Origin: MVYY01 sp012517575
GTDB taxonomy: Bacteria > Bacteroidota > Bacteroidia > Bacteroidales > Paludibacteraceae
Assembly (NCBI GenBank): GCA_031629035.1
Contig: JAVLUG010000015.1
Coordinates: 1 to 52,741, forward strand
Length of the DNA: 52,741 nt
Direction: 5' to 3'
Below are positions 1 to 8,243 of the stretch, piece by piece. Position 1 is the first letter of the stretch. Each line of letters opens with the position of its first letter. Position numbers and translations under genes: made by a program. The notes beneath the pieces were generated by a model that was given only the letters and a program-made list of their open reading frames with translations, had not been told where the DNA came from and did not search any database.

Positions 1-114
1 TCCTTGTCAGGTTGCTCCTCAGCAGAGCCTGACTCCGCTTGAATATGATAATGCAAAATTAGAAATTAAATGTAAAGTAAATACAGGATTATAAACAAAA
101 ACTGTAAACAAATT

Positions 115-699
115 TCAGGACGATACAGTTCGTTGTTTTGCATAATCGCCGACAATGTAATTGTAGGCGTCAAGCAAACAAATTGACTTGTGAGGAATGG
201 TATTCCGAACAGGAGCTTTGAAGAAAGAGAAAAAACAGCTCCCTAAATCCCCCATAGGGGGACTTTGGGTTTGAGAGCTGTCAGGAGTTTGATTTAATTT
301 TTTGCCATTGGCGTAAAAATCAAATTTCTCACCGATATGCAAGTTCATTTCCTTGTTGATTATCTGCAACAGTTCATCGCCTGATTGCTTATAATGCAGT
401 TCGGCAAAGTCGAACGCATCACCGGCAGGGATAGCGTTTTCGCTATCCGAATGTCGTGCAAATTCTTTATCCCAAGCATTACCCAATACATTCTCTTTCT
501 CAATGAAAATATTCAATGTCGCCTTGTCGGCATTGAATGGGTTCTTTGTTGGCAAACAAGTCCTCCCCGAAAGGGAGAGGACTGTTTGATTCGGATAATA
601 CAAACTCAAAATATGGGCATAAATTCCAATACCATAATGCGTTTTGGATAATATCTGAGCCGCCAGATCTGACGGCTCTACACAATTATTATTTCCCAT
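115..699 (-). CDS. BT4734-like N-terminal protein of a mobile element, probably 3'-truncated
   Basis: The 194-aa product starts at the ATG at 699, which overlaps the end of the upstream HTH gene by 11 bases; a longer reading frame up to 804 lies wholly inside that gene and is not used. The N-terminal part (LAAQILSKTHYGIGIYAHIL, then TVLSLSGRTCLPTKNPF and NAIPAGDAFDFAELHY) resembles the leading region of BT4734/VirE-N-type proteins found next to primase-like genes in Bacteroides elements. From memory those proteins continue well past the motif seen here as GDYAKQRT, but this one stops two residues later. It therefore appears truncated and may be non-functional. Family assignment is from recalled similarity. 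Confidence 0.5.
   Translation of the reverse strand: MGNNNCVEPSDLAAQILSKTHYGIGIYAHILSLYYPNQTVLSLSGRTCLPTKNPFNADKATLNIFIEKENVLGNAWDKEFARHSDSENAIPAGDAFDFAELHYKQSGDELLQIINKEMNLHIGEKFDFYANGKKLNQTPDSSQTQSPPMGDLGSCFFSFFKAPVRNTIPHKSICLLDAYNYIVGDYAKQRTVSS
236..292. repeat. Short palindromic repeat inside a coding region
   Basis: A GC-rich palindrome centred on CCCCCATAGGGGG (about 249-261) sits in an otherwise AT-rich gene. It encodes the stretch QTQSPPMGDLGS, which does not look like the rest of the protein. It resembles the small interspersed palindromes of Bacteroidota intergenic regions and may have inserted in frame. Confidence 0.35.
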
Positions 700-1033
700 A
701 ATTCTGAATTTTACGCATCGTGTAATTGTTAGAAAGGATTTTGATAATATCCTGACGGCGATAATAAATCTTGTTGCCGATACGTGAGAATGGCAATAAG
801 CCATTGGAACGTAGCGTTTGAAGTGTTCGGGGAGACACGTGTAATGCTTGCATTACATCCTGATTGTCGAGCCAATCTTCAAGAGAAGTATCTTCGACTG
901 GCTTTGGAGCTAAAAGCGGGTTGTCTGTTCCTGCAAAATGTTTGCGGAAGTCAACGGCCAAGGGCTCGTTGCTGTTCTGAAAATAATCTTTCAGAATGTC
1001 TGCTAATCGTTGGGGCTGTTTATTGTCTATCAT
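689..1033 (-). CDS. Helix-turn-helix (excisionase/MerR-type) protein
   Basis: A 114-aa protein. Residues 55-105 form a winged helix-turn-helix of the HTH_17/excisionase type (DNQDVMQALHVSPRTLQTLR, then LLPFSRIGNKIYYRRQDI). Small proteins of this kind accompany Bacteroidota integrative elements, where they act as excision factors or regulators. Its ATG overlaps the stop of the upstream HTH gene (ATGA, 1030-1033), so the two are probably translationally coupled, and its own 3' end overlaps the next gene. The DNA-binding role is inferred from the fold; the target site is unknown. Confidence 0.75.
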   Translation of the reverse strand: MIDNKQPQRLADILKDYFQNSNEPLAVDFRKHFAGTDNPLLAPKPVEDTSLEDWLDNQDVMQALHVSPRTLQTLRSNGLLPFSRIGNKIYYRRQDIIKILSNNYTMRKIQNYGK

Positions 1034-1383
1034 TTTACAATCCTCCCTTTTTTAGCTACAAATTCAGCTGCTTCGGCTTGTATTTCGGCAGAGGTTTTTC
1101 GTCTGCCCTGTTTTAGCCAATTGTCGATTTCACTTTTCAGGAACATCAACTTTTTGCCCTTCTTGTGATAAGGAATTAGTCTTTGTCCAACCCAAGCGTA
1201 AATAGTAGGTGCTGCCGGGTGGTCTGGGTGGTAATCCTGAAACTCCTTCAGATTAAGCCAACGATCTGATTCACGTGTTTCCGATTGTCCTTTAGCTACG
1301 AGAGCTTCCAGATTTTCAACTTTCTGGATAAGATAAACTATTGCCTGTGGCAATTCATTGAAAGAAATTTGTTCTGAAAACAT
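1030..1383 (-). CDS. Helix-turn-helix DNA-binding protein of an integrative element
   Basis: A 117-aa protein. The N-terminal 40 residues look like a short coiled coil (PQAIVYLIQKVENLEALV). An excisionase-like HTH follows (residues about 42-92: WLNLKEFQDYHPDHPAAPTI, then RLIPYHKKGKKLMFLKSEID), and the tail is basic. It is first in a three-gene operon with the following HTH and BT4734-like genes. A transcription terminator lies just upstream (about 1430-1465), so the operon must have its own promoter between that terminator and 1383, although no clear TAnnTTTG box is visible. Confidence 0.75.
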   Translation of the reverse strand: MFSEQISFNELPQAIVYLIQKVENLEALVAKGQSETRESDRWLNLKEFQDYHPDHPAAPTIYAWVGQRLIPYHKKGKKLMFLKSEIDNWLKQGRRKTSAEIQAEAAEFVAKKGRIVK

Positions 1384-1429
1384 ATTGATATAGTTTTCGG
1401 CGATTGGGCTTCCTTCTGTGCCAATAAAA

Positions 1430-1465
1430 AGAAAACCACGACTTCAATTGAAATCGTGGTACAAA
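1430..1465 (-). terminator. Rho-independent terminator after the 419-aa gene
   Basis: A near-perfect 24-base palindrome at 1436-1459 (arms CCACGA/TCGTGG, centre TTCAATTGAA) is followed on the minus strand by TTTTCTTTTT. It ends transcription of the 1514-2773 gene and separates it from the downstream HTH operon. Confidence 0.7.
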
Positions 1466-1513
1466 AAAATAGGAAACAATACCCTACAACTGGTTGTACA
1501 ACCGGTTGAAAAT

Positions 1514-2773
1514 TCAATATTGTTTTTGCTTGTCTATTGATATTGACATGTTTAGCGACTTGAATAATTCGTTTGCTTTTTCAATGTCCTGGGCGTGGTG
1601 TTTGGAGCTGAAAGAGATTCCATTCTGAGCATCATTGTAAATGCTTTTATGGGAATTGCCGGTAAGAAATGCAATGAATTTACAAATGTCTGTAAGATCA
1701 TTATGGGCGGTTCCTTTGTCTAAGAGCTTTAGCATTTCCATTATTGCCACGGATTTTACCTTAGAAGCTGGTTTGTCTAAAATCTCACCGTTATTCTGGT
1801 TGGTATCTTTTTCGCTTTGTAGTGTAGCTGCCTGGCGAAAGAGTTTGATTTTGTTTTCGAGGTTTCCGCAAATATCTTCCGGGTATTGTTTGGAATACAG
1901 GGCATAGTTGATAATTTCCAGTAGTTCTGCAGCTCGTTCGTTGGGGAACTGGTGATCTTTGAGTGCATCAACAATATCGTTGACATTGACTGTTGGATTG
2001 CCCTTTTGAGATATTTGCTTTTGAAGGTATTGAATCTGCATTCTGAGCAGATCTAAATAGGCTTTGCTTGGATTGGGCAGATTTTCTTCTCTTTTGCATT
2101 CTTCGACATATTCAAGGAACTGTTCTTCGTGCGGTTTACAAGCAAGTATGGTGCGTAATTTATCAAACTTCCAGGAGAAATGTTTTTCGCTGGCTAACCA
2201 CTCTGCTTCTGAAAGTTTTTTCAGTTCCTCTTTTGGTTGATCCGCTTCAATGCCGTAGGCGGAAGGGTGTTTGGCTTGATTGTCTTTGAGCTTTATAAGC
2301 TCTTGTTCGAATGGTTCGAAATAGGGTTTTGCATCTTCATTGTAAGCTCCTTTTTCTTTGATCAGTGTCAAGCAATTCACTTTGTTGGGGCAATCTAAAG
2401 ACAAAATCATATAAACACAGGCAAAAATTACCGTAGCTTCATACCAGCGATTTGCATTGTATTCATAATCGAGGTTGAGCATGTTTCTAATCGGCTGCTT
2501 TTGGATATCATCGTTCTTTTTGCCCCGAATGTGTTTGATATCGTCCCAAATTTCATCTACAAATGCTTCGGGAAATTCTTCACTTTTTAGTTTTTCTGTA
2601 ATGGTACTAACGCAATTGAAAAGTGTGGTTTGAGAGAGCGAATTTTCTTTTATCCGTTCGGTAGTTTCGGTTTCATTCTGGTAAAATCTAATAACAACAC
2701 CAAAGGCAGCTCTTTCGCTCATAGTGAAGTTTTTAAAATCACTTTTTGAATTGAAAATGTTATTTACATGCAT
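1514..2773 (-). CDS. Hypothetical protein of an integrative element
   Basis: A 419-aa product that I do not recognise. It is charged and mostly helical by composition, without signal peptide, membrane segment or obvious catalytic motif. Residues 225-265 look like a coiled coil (LDLLRMQIQYLQKQISQ). The last about 90 residues (KVKSVAIMEMLKLLDKGTAH to the end) look like a separate small helical domain, similar to C-terminal regions of other unnamed Bacteroidota element proteins. It lies 32 bases downstream of the integrase gene and is followed by a strong terminator, so it is likely co-transcribed with the integrase and could be a regulator or accessory factor. Confidence 0.6.
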   Translation of the reverse strand: MHVNNIFNSKSDFKNFTMSERAAFGVVIRFYQNETETTERIKENSLSQTTLFNCVSTITEKLKSEEFPEAFVDEIWDDIKHIRGKKNDDIQKQPIRNMLNLDYEYNANRWYEATVIFACVYMILSLDCPNKVNCLTLIKEKGAYNEDAKPYFEPFEQELIKLKDNQAKHPSAYGIEADQPKEELKKLSEAEWLASEKHFSWKFDKLRTILACKPHEEQFLEYVEECKREENLPNPSKAYLDLLRMQIQYLQKQISQKGNPTVNVNDIVDALKDHQFPNERAAELLEIINYALYSKQYPEDICGNLENKIKLFRQAATLQSEKDTNQNNGEILDKPASKVKSVAIMEMLKLLDKGTAHNDLTDICKFIAFLTGNSHKSIYNDAQNGISFSSKHHAQDIEKANELFKSLNMSISIDKQKQY

Positions 2774-2805
2774 GTGAGTATTAAATTGAAAGTTTATTTA
2801 TTTGA

Positions 2806-3930
2806 TTACATTGATTTTAGGGTAGTTCTATTTTTAATTTTTATAGTTTCTGCTGCTTCTCGTTTCTTTTCATCAATCAGATCGGCATAAATTTGTGTCG
2901 TGGAAACATTTTTATGAGTGAGCATTTTACTTACCGTGTAGATTTCGCTTCCATTAGAAACAAGTAAAGTTGCGAAAGTGTGTCTAAAACAGTGAAATGT
3001 AATGTGTTTTGTAATTCCTGCTGCTTGTAGCCATTTAGGTAGAATATTTTGAAGCATTGATTTTTTGAAACCTTGAAATACTAATCCGGTAGATTTTTCG
3101 CCACAGAGTTCGAAAGCTTCCAAGCTGATTGGGTTAAAGGCTTCGGTATCGGTCTTTTCTGTTCGTAAACGGATACAATGGCCGCCATCGGGATAGGTTT
3201 CAAAGTTTTCCCACCGTAAAGCTATTATGTCGCTAAACCGCAACCCTGTAAGACAAGAAAAAAGGGAAGCAGCTTTAAGTACCGGTTCCTGGCATGGTGT
3301 ATTGTGTAACGCCTGGACTTCTTCGATTGTAAGAAAATGGCGGCGAGTATCCTGCGTATCAATCTTATCAAGGTGTTCGTTTATATTTTCCAACAGGTAT
3401 TTGTCCCTATAAGCAATTGCCAATAAGCCACGGAATGTGGACCAATAACCTGCAGCCGAATTTTGCGACAATGTGCGTTTGTCGTGTTTTAATTGCCTGG
3501 CGTTTAAAAGATAGGCGCGAAAGTTATTGCATAAATCAACGGTAACATCGGAAAACGTGCATTTACCATTGACAAACCTGTAAAAATGCTTGTAGATTTT
3601 CTCCCACTTTTGATCCTGATTAGGTAACTTTTCCTTGAAATATGCCAGAAAATCCATTTTCTGCTTGGCTTTATCAATAAATCCAAACTGTTCATTGATA
3701 GTGGAAAGTTCCCGCTGCGCCCGGATTGCTTCTGCTTGTTTAAGCTTTTCTGCATTGATATTACGCTCTTCGGGTGTTCTTGGTTTTTTGATAATATAAA
3801 TGCCTAAATACTCGCGACGACTCATTTCCATTGTGCGCGGATTCCTGATTGGCGGATAAAAATCAAGGTAAAGTGTGATTTTGCCACTTGGCAATTCACG
3901 CTTTCTTAATGTTACTTTTGTTGCTGACAT
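2806..3930 (-). CDS. Tyrosine-type site-specific integrase
   Basis: A 374-aa phage-type integrase. It has an N-terminal arm-binding region, a SAM-like core-binding domain (about residues 90-190) and a C-terminal catalytic domain. Visible catalytic residues are Arg231 (TGLRFSDIIALRW), His313 and Arg316 (HCFRHTFAT), His339 (LTHKNVSTTQIY) and the nucleophile Tyr348. Length and layout fit Bacteroidota integrases that move integrative elements. It begins 5 bases after the multi-HTH gene ends. The nearby 3' end of mnmE is the likely chromosomal attachment site, which is an inference. Confidence 0.92.
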   Translation of the reverse strand: MSATKVTLRKRELPSGKITLYLDFYPPIRNPRTMEMSRREYLGIYIIKKPRTPEERNINAEKLKQAEAIRAQRELSTINEQFGFIDKAKQKMDFLAYFKEKLPNQDQKWEKIYKHFYRFVNGKCTFSDVTVDLCNNFRAYLLNARQLKHDKRTLSQNSAAGYWSTFRGLLAIAYRDKYLLENINEHLDKIDTQDTRRHFLTIEEVQALHNTPCQEPVLKAASLFSCLTGLRFSDIIALRWENFETYPDGGHCIRLRTEKTDTEAFNPISLEAFELCGEKSTGLVFQGFKKSMLQNILPKWLQAAGITKHITFHCFRHTFATLLVSNGSEIYTVSKMLTHKNVSTTQIYADLIDEKKREAAETIKIKNRTTLKSM

Positions 3931-3935
3931 AATTT

Positions 3936-4841
3936 TTACCTTTTCCGGTTATTCATAATGTTGTCTAACTCTTGACAGTGAATTAAAATGCTTTGTCCAC
4001 GTTTGACTTTAGGGAGCTTGTGTGCCCGAATTAAGTCGTATAAATGACTTCGTCCAATGGCAAATTTTTCAGTAGCTTGCGAAACTGTGTAGTAATTTTC
4101 GCTTTCGGTTTGGTCTAATCCTCTGGATTTATCCCAATGATATTTTGAGATTAAAACGGTTTTTCCTTCCCGCTTTTTCGGCATTTTATGGTCGCTCGTG
4201 TATTCATAAACATACTGCTGAGATACACCGAATTTTTCTATTATTTCGGCTACAGTGTACCATTCTGAAATATTGGCATACTGATTTTTGGCAAATAATC
4301 TTTTTAGAACATTCTTGGGATAATGTGCTTTGCCCTTAATGATAACAGACTGAATTTGTTCTGCTCTGATTTTATTGTATAGGTATGTGTTTGAGATTTT
4401 GAAAAGTTGGAGGGCTTCGGCAACTGTTATGTGCTCTTCTTGTTTTTTGTTGATTTCAGCAATAGGAGTATTGATCGGAGCAGGCTTTTCGGATTGATTT
4501 TGGTATAAATCCATCAAGTCGGACTTCTTGACTCTGATAGTACGCTTTGAAATTCGCAAAAGCTTTATATTCCGGTCATTTAGTAATTTGTATAATGTGG
4601 GGCGTGATATGCCAAGTAATACGGCGGCATCGGTAAGCGACAAATTTTCTTGCGAAAGCAAGTTTTGTCGGTTGTGTTCTTGGATAAACTCACTTTCAGC
4701 CTGTAACCGTTCCTGGCGTTTTTCTGCTTTGTTTGCACGGCCGGCACAAGTTTCACTACAATACTTTGTCGTGCTTTTCTGTGCCGTAAATGTGTTTCCA
4801 CAAAATTTACAGACCTTTTTATATTCAAATTTCCCAGCCAT
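3936..4841 (-). CDS. Four-module helix-turn-helix protein with N-terminal zinc-ribbon-like motif
   Basis: A 301-aa protein. Residues 10-36 carry a CxxC...CxxxC motif (CKFCGNTF, then KYCSETC) that looks like a zinc knuckle. Four excisionase-type HTH units follow in tandem, starting near LSLTDAAVLLGISRPTLYKL, ITVAEALQLFKISNTYLYNK, YTVAEIIEKFGVSQQYVYEY and YTVSQATEKFAIGRSHLYDL. Four successive modules suggest binding to several spaced DNA repeats, as expected for an excision or attachment-site architecture factor. It is the first gene of the integrase operon and the last gene before mnmE. Confidence 0.7.
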   Translation of the reverse strand: MAGKFEYKKVCKFCGNTFTAQKSTTKYCSETCAGRANKAEKRQERLQAESEFIQEHNRQNLLSQENLSLTDAAVLLGISRPTLYKLLNDRNIKLLRISKRTIRVKKSDLMDLYQNQSEKPAPINTPIAEINKKQEEHITVAEALQLFKISNTYLYNKIRAEQIQSVIIKGKAHYPKNVLKRLFAKNQYANISEWYTVAEIIEKFGVSQQYVYEYTSDHKMPKKREGKTVLISKYHWDKSRGLDQTESENYYTVSQATEKFAIGRSHLYDLIRAHKLPKVKRGQSILIHCQELDNIMNNRKR

Positions 4842-4961
4842 CTATCGTTTGTACTTTGGATAAATTCGGTTTTATTTTTAATCAATCTTTGTTTATATTT
4901 GTATGTGTTTGTAAAAACACTACATAACATTGGATTTGATTGATAGTATTTGTGTTTTTGT

Positions 4962-4981
4962 GGTACAAATACGGTACAAAT
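4962..4981. repeat. Direct repeat GGTACAAAT in the element/chromosome junction
   Basis: GGTACAAAT occurs at 4962-4970 and again at 4973-4981, one helical turn apart, followed by an ACCTAT...ATAGGT dyad near 4993. The position between the multi-HTH gene and mnmE suits integrase or excisionase arm sites, but this is inference. Confidence 0.35.
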
Positions 4982-5097
4982 TTACACAAAATACCTATAT
5001 AAAACAATAGGTAAGGATAGAAAAATTATAAATTTATATGTATATTCTGTTGAAATTCAGGATATTAATTGTTTTATTCGATTGTTGGTTTTGGGGG

Positions 5098-6495
5098 CTA
5101 TTTTCCGATACAAAACTTACTGAAAATATTGCCCAAAATTTCGTCATTGGATATTTCGCCGGTGATTTCACCAAGAAAATACATACATTCGCGTAAGTCT
5201 TGTGAAAGAAAATCACCCGAAATCTCGTTTTTAATACCTTCTTTAACCCGTTGAATAGCTTTTAAAGCATTCTGTAATGCTTCATAATGTCTGATGTTGT
5301 TGACAACCACATCGCCGGGTTGAATTTCGGGTAACTGGGCTGCCTTTACCAGTAATTTCTGCAACTGAGGAATGTTGATTCTTTTTTTTGCGGAAAGATA
5401 AATGCGTTCTCCAGTATAATGTTCAAAAAATTGATTTAAAACTTCACGTTCTTCGTCTGTAATCTTATCTATTTTATTGAAAATCAGTATAAATTTCTTA
5501 TCTTGAACTTTTTTGGCAATTCTTTCGGTTAGCGTTTCGATTCGTTCACTTAGTTGAGTACAATCTATTAACCATAAGATAATGGAAGCTTGTTCTATTT
5601 TTTGATAAGTTTTTTCTATACCGAGCGTTTCAATTTCATCTTTTGTTTCACGGATTCCAGCCGTATCAATAAATCGGAAAGTAATACCATCAATGTTCAC
5701 AGAATCTTCAATAGCATCTCGTGTTGTTCCGTGAACTTCAGAGACAATGGCCTTTTCTTCATTGAGCAAAACATTTAACAAAGTAGATTTGCCAACATTT
5801 GTTTCGCCAACAATAGCTACCGGTATTCCGTTTTTTAAAGCATTTCCAACTTTGAATGAATTTGAAAGTTTTTTGATTAATTCTTCTATTTCGTTTGCCA
5901 GCGACATTAATTGGGAACGATCGGCAAATTCCACGTCTTCTTCCGAAAAGTCGAGTTCAAGTTCAGTCAGTGAAACAAAATCGAGCAAACGTGCACGCAA
6001 ATTGCTCAATTCTTCCGAAATGCCACCCCTCATTTGGTTCAATGCCATTCGGTGAGAGGCAGCCGAGTCCGCTGCAATTAGATCGGCAACAGCTTCTGCT
6101 TGCGACAAATCCATTTTTTTATTCAAAAAAGCTCTTTGTGTAAATTCTCCCGGCTTAGCCAACGAACAGCCCGCATCAATTAAAGTTCGTAAAATTTGTT
6201 GTTGAATGAACACAGACCCATGACAGGATATTTCCACAATATCTTCACCGGTGTAGGAGTGAGGCGCTCTAAAAACTCCTATCAGCACTTCATCAATGGT
6301 TTCTTTCTGAGCATTAATAAAACTACCCAGACTCAGCATGTAAGATGATTGTTGAAAAATATCCGTTCCTTTTTTTCTTGGAACGAAAAAATTATTAACA
6401 CAGGAAAGAGCATTTTGACCCGACACACGAATGACAGCTATACCTCCAATGCCTGGTGGGGTAGAAATAGCGCAAATTGTTGATTCCGTGTTCAT
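5098..6495 (-). CDS. mnmE: tRNA modification GTPase MnmE
   Basis: A 465-aa product, full length. The N-terminal folate-binding domain opens with TICAISTPPGIGGIAVIRVSG. The Ras-like G domain starts around residue 230 (G1 GETNVGKST; DTAG; NKID), and the protein ends with the conserved C-terminal CIGK, whose Cys is required for activity in the family. With MnmG it installs the 5-carboxymethylaminomethyl group on wobble U34 of certain tRNAs. The gene lies 22 bases downstream of a nucleoside phosphorylase gene and is probably co-transcribed with it. Its intact 3' end abuts the integrative element, as expected if insertion regenerates the end of the gene. Confidence 0.97.
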   Translation of the reverse strand: MNTESTICAISTPPGIGGIAVIRVSGQNALSCVNNFFVPRKKGTDIFQQSSYMLSLGSFINAQKETIDEVLIGVFRAPHSYTGEDIVEISCHGSVFIQQQILRTLIDAGCSLAKPGEFTQRAFLNKKMDLSQAEAVADLIAADSAASHRMALNQMRGGISEELSNLRARLLDFVSLTELELDFSEEDVEFADRSQLMSLANEIEELIKKLSNSFKVGNALKNGIPVAIVGETNVGKSTLLNVLLNEEKAIVSEVHGTTRDAIEDSVNIDGITFRFIDTAGIRETKDEIETLGIEKTYQKIEQASIILWLIDCTQLSERIETLTERIAKKVQDKKFILIFNKIDKITDEEREVLNQFFEHYTGERIYLSAKKRINIPQLQKLLVKAAQLPEIQPGDVVVNNIRHYEALQNALKAIQRVKEGIKNEISGDFLSQDLRECMYFLGEITGEISNDEILGNIFSKFCIGK

Positions 6496-6517
6496 TAATA
6501 ATTTGAAAAATTATTTG

Positions 6518-7387
6518 TTAAATTCTGTCTAAAACGGTTTGAATAAGCTTTTCGATATGTGGCTGATAATTCGTATTAGCTGATTCTACACGACGATTGG
6601 CAATAATGCAACACACTGTCATGGCTTTGTGTCCCATAAGTTTAGAGAGACCGGCTATGGCTGAACTTTCCATCTCAAAATTGGTAATTTTATAATCGTT
6701 GTACCGAAAACTTTCAATTTTGTCGTTGAGCTGACTATCGTTCAAATCAAGACGGAGCACTCTTCCCTGAGGACCATAAAATCCATTGGCAGAAATAGTT
6801 ACTCCTCTTAACATATCGTCTTTCCCGATTTTTTCAATTAATTCTTTATCATTATCGACAACGTAAGGAGATGCCAACTTCGGATTCCATTTCACGTGCT
6901 TTTTAAAAGCCTTTTCAAAATCCAAATCACAAACTTCATCTCTACGGGCATAAAAACTCAATAATCCGTCGATGCCGATGGATTTTTCCGAAATAAGAAA
7001 ACTTCCTAACGGAATTTCGGGCTGCATACCACCGGATGTTCCTATACGAACTATGGTAAGTTGTTTGAAATCAGTTTTTTCTGTTCTATTTTTCAAATCA
7101 ATATTGGCTAATGCATCCAATTCATTCATCACAATGTCAATGTTATCTGTTCCAATTCCAGTAGAGACAACCGTAATACGTTTTTTTTGATAAGTACCTG
7201 TAATACAGTTAAATTCTCTGTTAGATACCGAACATTCACGTGAATCAAAATGAGCTGCAACTTTTTCCACACGTCCGGGGTCTCCAACTAAAATGATTTT
7301 ATCAGCCAAATGTTCCGGTTTTAAATGCAAATGAAAAATACTTCCATCATCATTGATAAGAAGTTCAGAAGGAGCAAAATATTTCAT
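6518..7387 (-). CDS. Nucleoside phosphorylase, uridine phosphorylase-like
   Basis: A 289-aa member of the PNP/UDP phosphorylase family. It shows the phosphate-site motif IILVGDPGRVEKVA (about residue 30), a GTSGGM motif (about residue 125) and FEMESSAIAGLSKLMGH (about residue 240), which resembles the uridine phosphorylase signature. The expected reaction is phosphorolysis of a nucleoside to base plus (deoxy)ribose-1-phosphate in the cytosol. Exact substrate preference cannot be read from the sequence. It is the first gene of a pair with mnmE and has a TAnnTTTG box upstream at 7444-7451. Confidence 0.88.
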   Translation of the reverse strand: MKYFAPSELLINDDGSIFHLHLKPEHLADKIILVGDPGRVEKVAAHFDSRECSVSNREFNCITGTYQKKRITVVSTGIGTDNIDIVMNELDALANIDLKNRTEKTDFKQLTIVRIGTSGGMQPEIPLGSFLISEKSIGIDGLLSFYARRDEVCDLDFEKAFKKHVKWNPKLASPYVVDNDKELIEKIGKDDMLRGVTISANGFYGPQGRVLRLDLNDSQLNDKIESFRYNDYKITNFEMESSAIAGLSKLMGHKAMTVCCIIANRRVESANTNYQPHIEKLIQTVLDRI

Positions 7388-7443
7388 GATGTTTATGTTT
7401 AAAAAATTCGTTCGTTTTATTGTTGAAATAGCTTTTCTAAAGG

Positions 7444-7451
7444 CAAATATA
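7444..7451 (-). promoter_or_regulatory. Bacteroidota -7 box TATATTTG for the nucleoside phosphorylase
   Basis: The minus strand reads TATATTTG, matching TAnnTTTG, about 57 bases before the start codon at 7387. No clear -33 TTTG is seen. Confidence 0.5.
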
Positions 7452-7783
7452 ACTTTTTTTTAATTTATATCTAAATTATTTTAGTTAAAATGGAAATTCA
7501 GAGTTAGTTAGCCCTTCAATTATTTATAATAATCAGTTTATCAGTATTTTAAAAAAATAATTTTATAAATATAGTAGGAGAGGGGAAATTAATATTTTTA
7601 CAATAGAAAAGTTAATCTTTTGAAAATAGAAATTATTAGATTTTTCAGAATATTTTTTGATGCTTATGTGTTTAAACATAGATATTTATCATTCTAAAGA
7701 GAAAGAATTTAATATCAATAGTTCCTCTCAAAAAAGCTCAAAAGGATTTTATGAAAAAAAATTATTTTATTAAAAGTATTTTG

Positions 7784-7862
7784 TATTTTAGCAGTGTGTT
7801 GGGTGCACCACATTTTGTGGAGCCTGACGCTCCGGCCACCATTTCGATGGTGGTTTTTTTTT
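7784..7862 (+). ncRNA. Candidate small RNA with intrinsic terminator
   Basis: In the 588-base gap between the 85-aa gene and the nucleoside phosphorylase, both on the minus strand, the plus strand carries three adjacent hairpins. They are CCAC-ATTTT-GTGG (7808-7820), GGAGC-CTGAC-GCTCC (7819-7833) and CCACCAT-TTCG-ATGGTGG (7836-7853), the last followed by nine T. A degenerate -7 box (TATTTTG, 7777-7783) lies just upstream. The block is much richer in G+C than its surroundings. No ORF fits. It may be a free small RNA, since no plus-strand gene follows. The rest of the gap (7452-7770) shows no recognisable feature. Confidence 0.45.
7836..7862 (+). terminator. Rho-independent terminator of the candidate small RNA
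   Basis: A 7-bp stem CCACCAT/ATGGTGG with a TTCG tetraloop is followed by a run of nine T at 7854-7862. Confidence 0.7.
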
Positions 7863-7975
7863 ATCACTCAATATGAACAATTTTGGTTTTATTCAATTTT
7901 CCTATAATTTATATTATGTCAAATAGAATATAGGAAATTTATATTGAAATTATTTCGACCTCTCTTACAAACTTC

Positions 7976-8233
7976 CTATTTCTCATCGTTGAAATAATTC
8001 AAAATTTTTAAACGAAAATCGAATAAACGTTTCATATCTTCTTCCGAATCAATTTTTCCATCAAATTCTTTCAAATAATCGATGTAAGCATCTCTGATAA
8101 ACGAAAAATTTTTATGGTCAGACAATTTTCTGAATGGAGATTTTGAAAAAATATTTGGTTCTTTTCCCAAACTTAGATCTACCAGAGCTTTTACAATTGA
8201 TTCAGCAAAATTCTTTGTTTGTTCTTCATTCAT
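7976..8233 (-). CDS. Small hypothetical protein downstream of aspS
   Basis: An 85-aa acidic, probably helical protein (starts MNEEQTKNFAESIVKALVDL) without signal peptide, membrane segment or known motif. I do not recognise the family. It begins 10 bases after the aspS stop codon and is probably co-transcribed with it. It is followed by an AT-rich gap with no minus-strand terminator visible. Confidence 0.6.
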   Translation of the reverse strand: MNEEQTKNFAESIVKALVDLSLGKEPNIFSKSPFRKLSDHKNFSFIRDAYIDYLKEFDGKIDSEEDMKRLFDFRLKILNYFNDEK

Positions 8234-8243
8234 AAAATTTTTT

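Larger units (their letters stand above)
1..4841. mobile_element. One end of an integrative element next to the 3' end of mnmE
   Basis: This block holds a tyrosine integrase, a multi-HTH protein, two small excisionase-like HTH proteins, an unknown protein and a truncated BT4734-like protein, all on the minus strand. Such sets are typical of integrative and mobilisable elements of Bacteroidota. The block ends about 250 bases from the stop codon of mnmE, and the 3' end of mnmE/trmE is a known target for some genomic islands (for example SGI1). The other end lies outside the window, so no flanking direct repeat can be shown. No relaxase or transfer gene is visible here. The element boundary is inferred. 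Confidence 0.6.
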
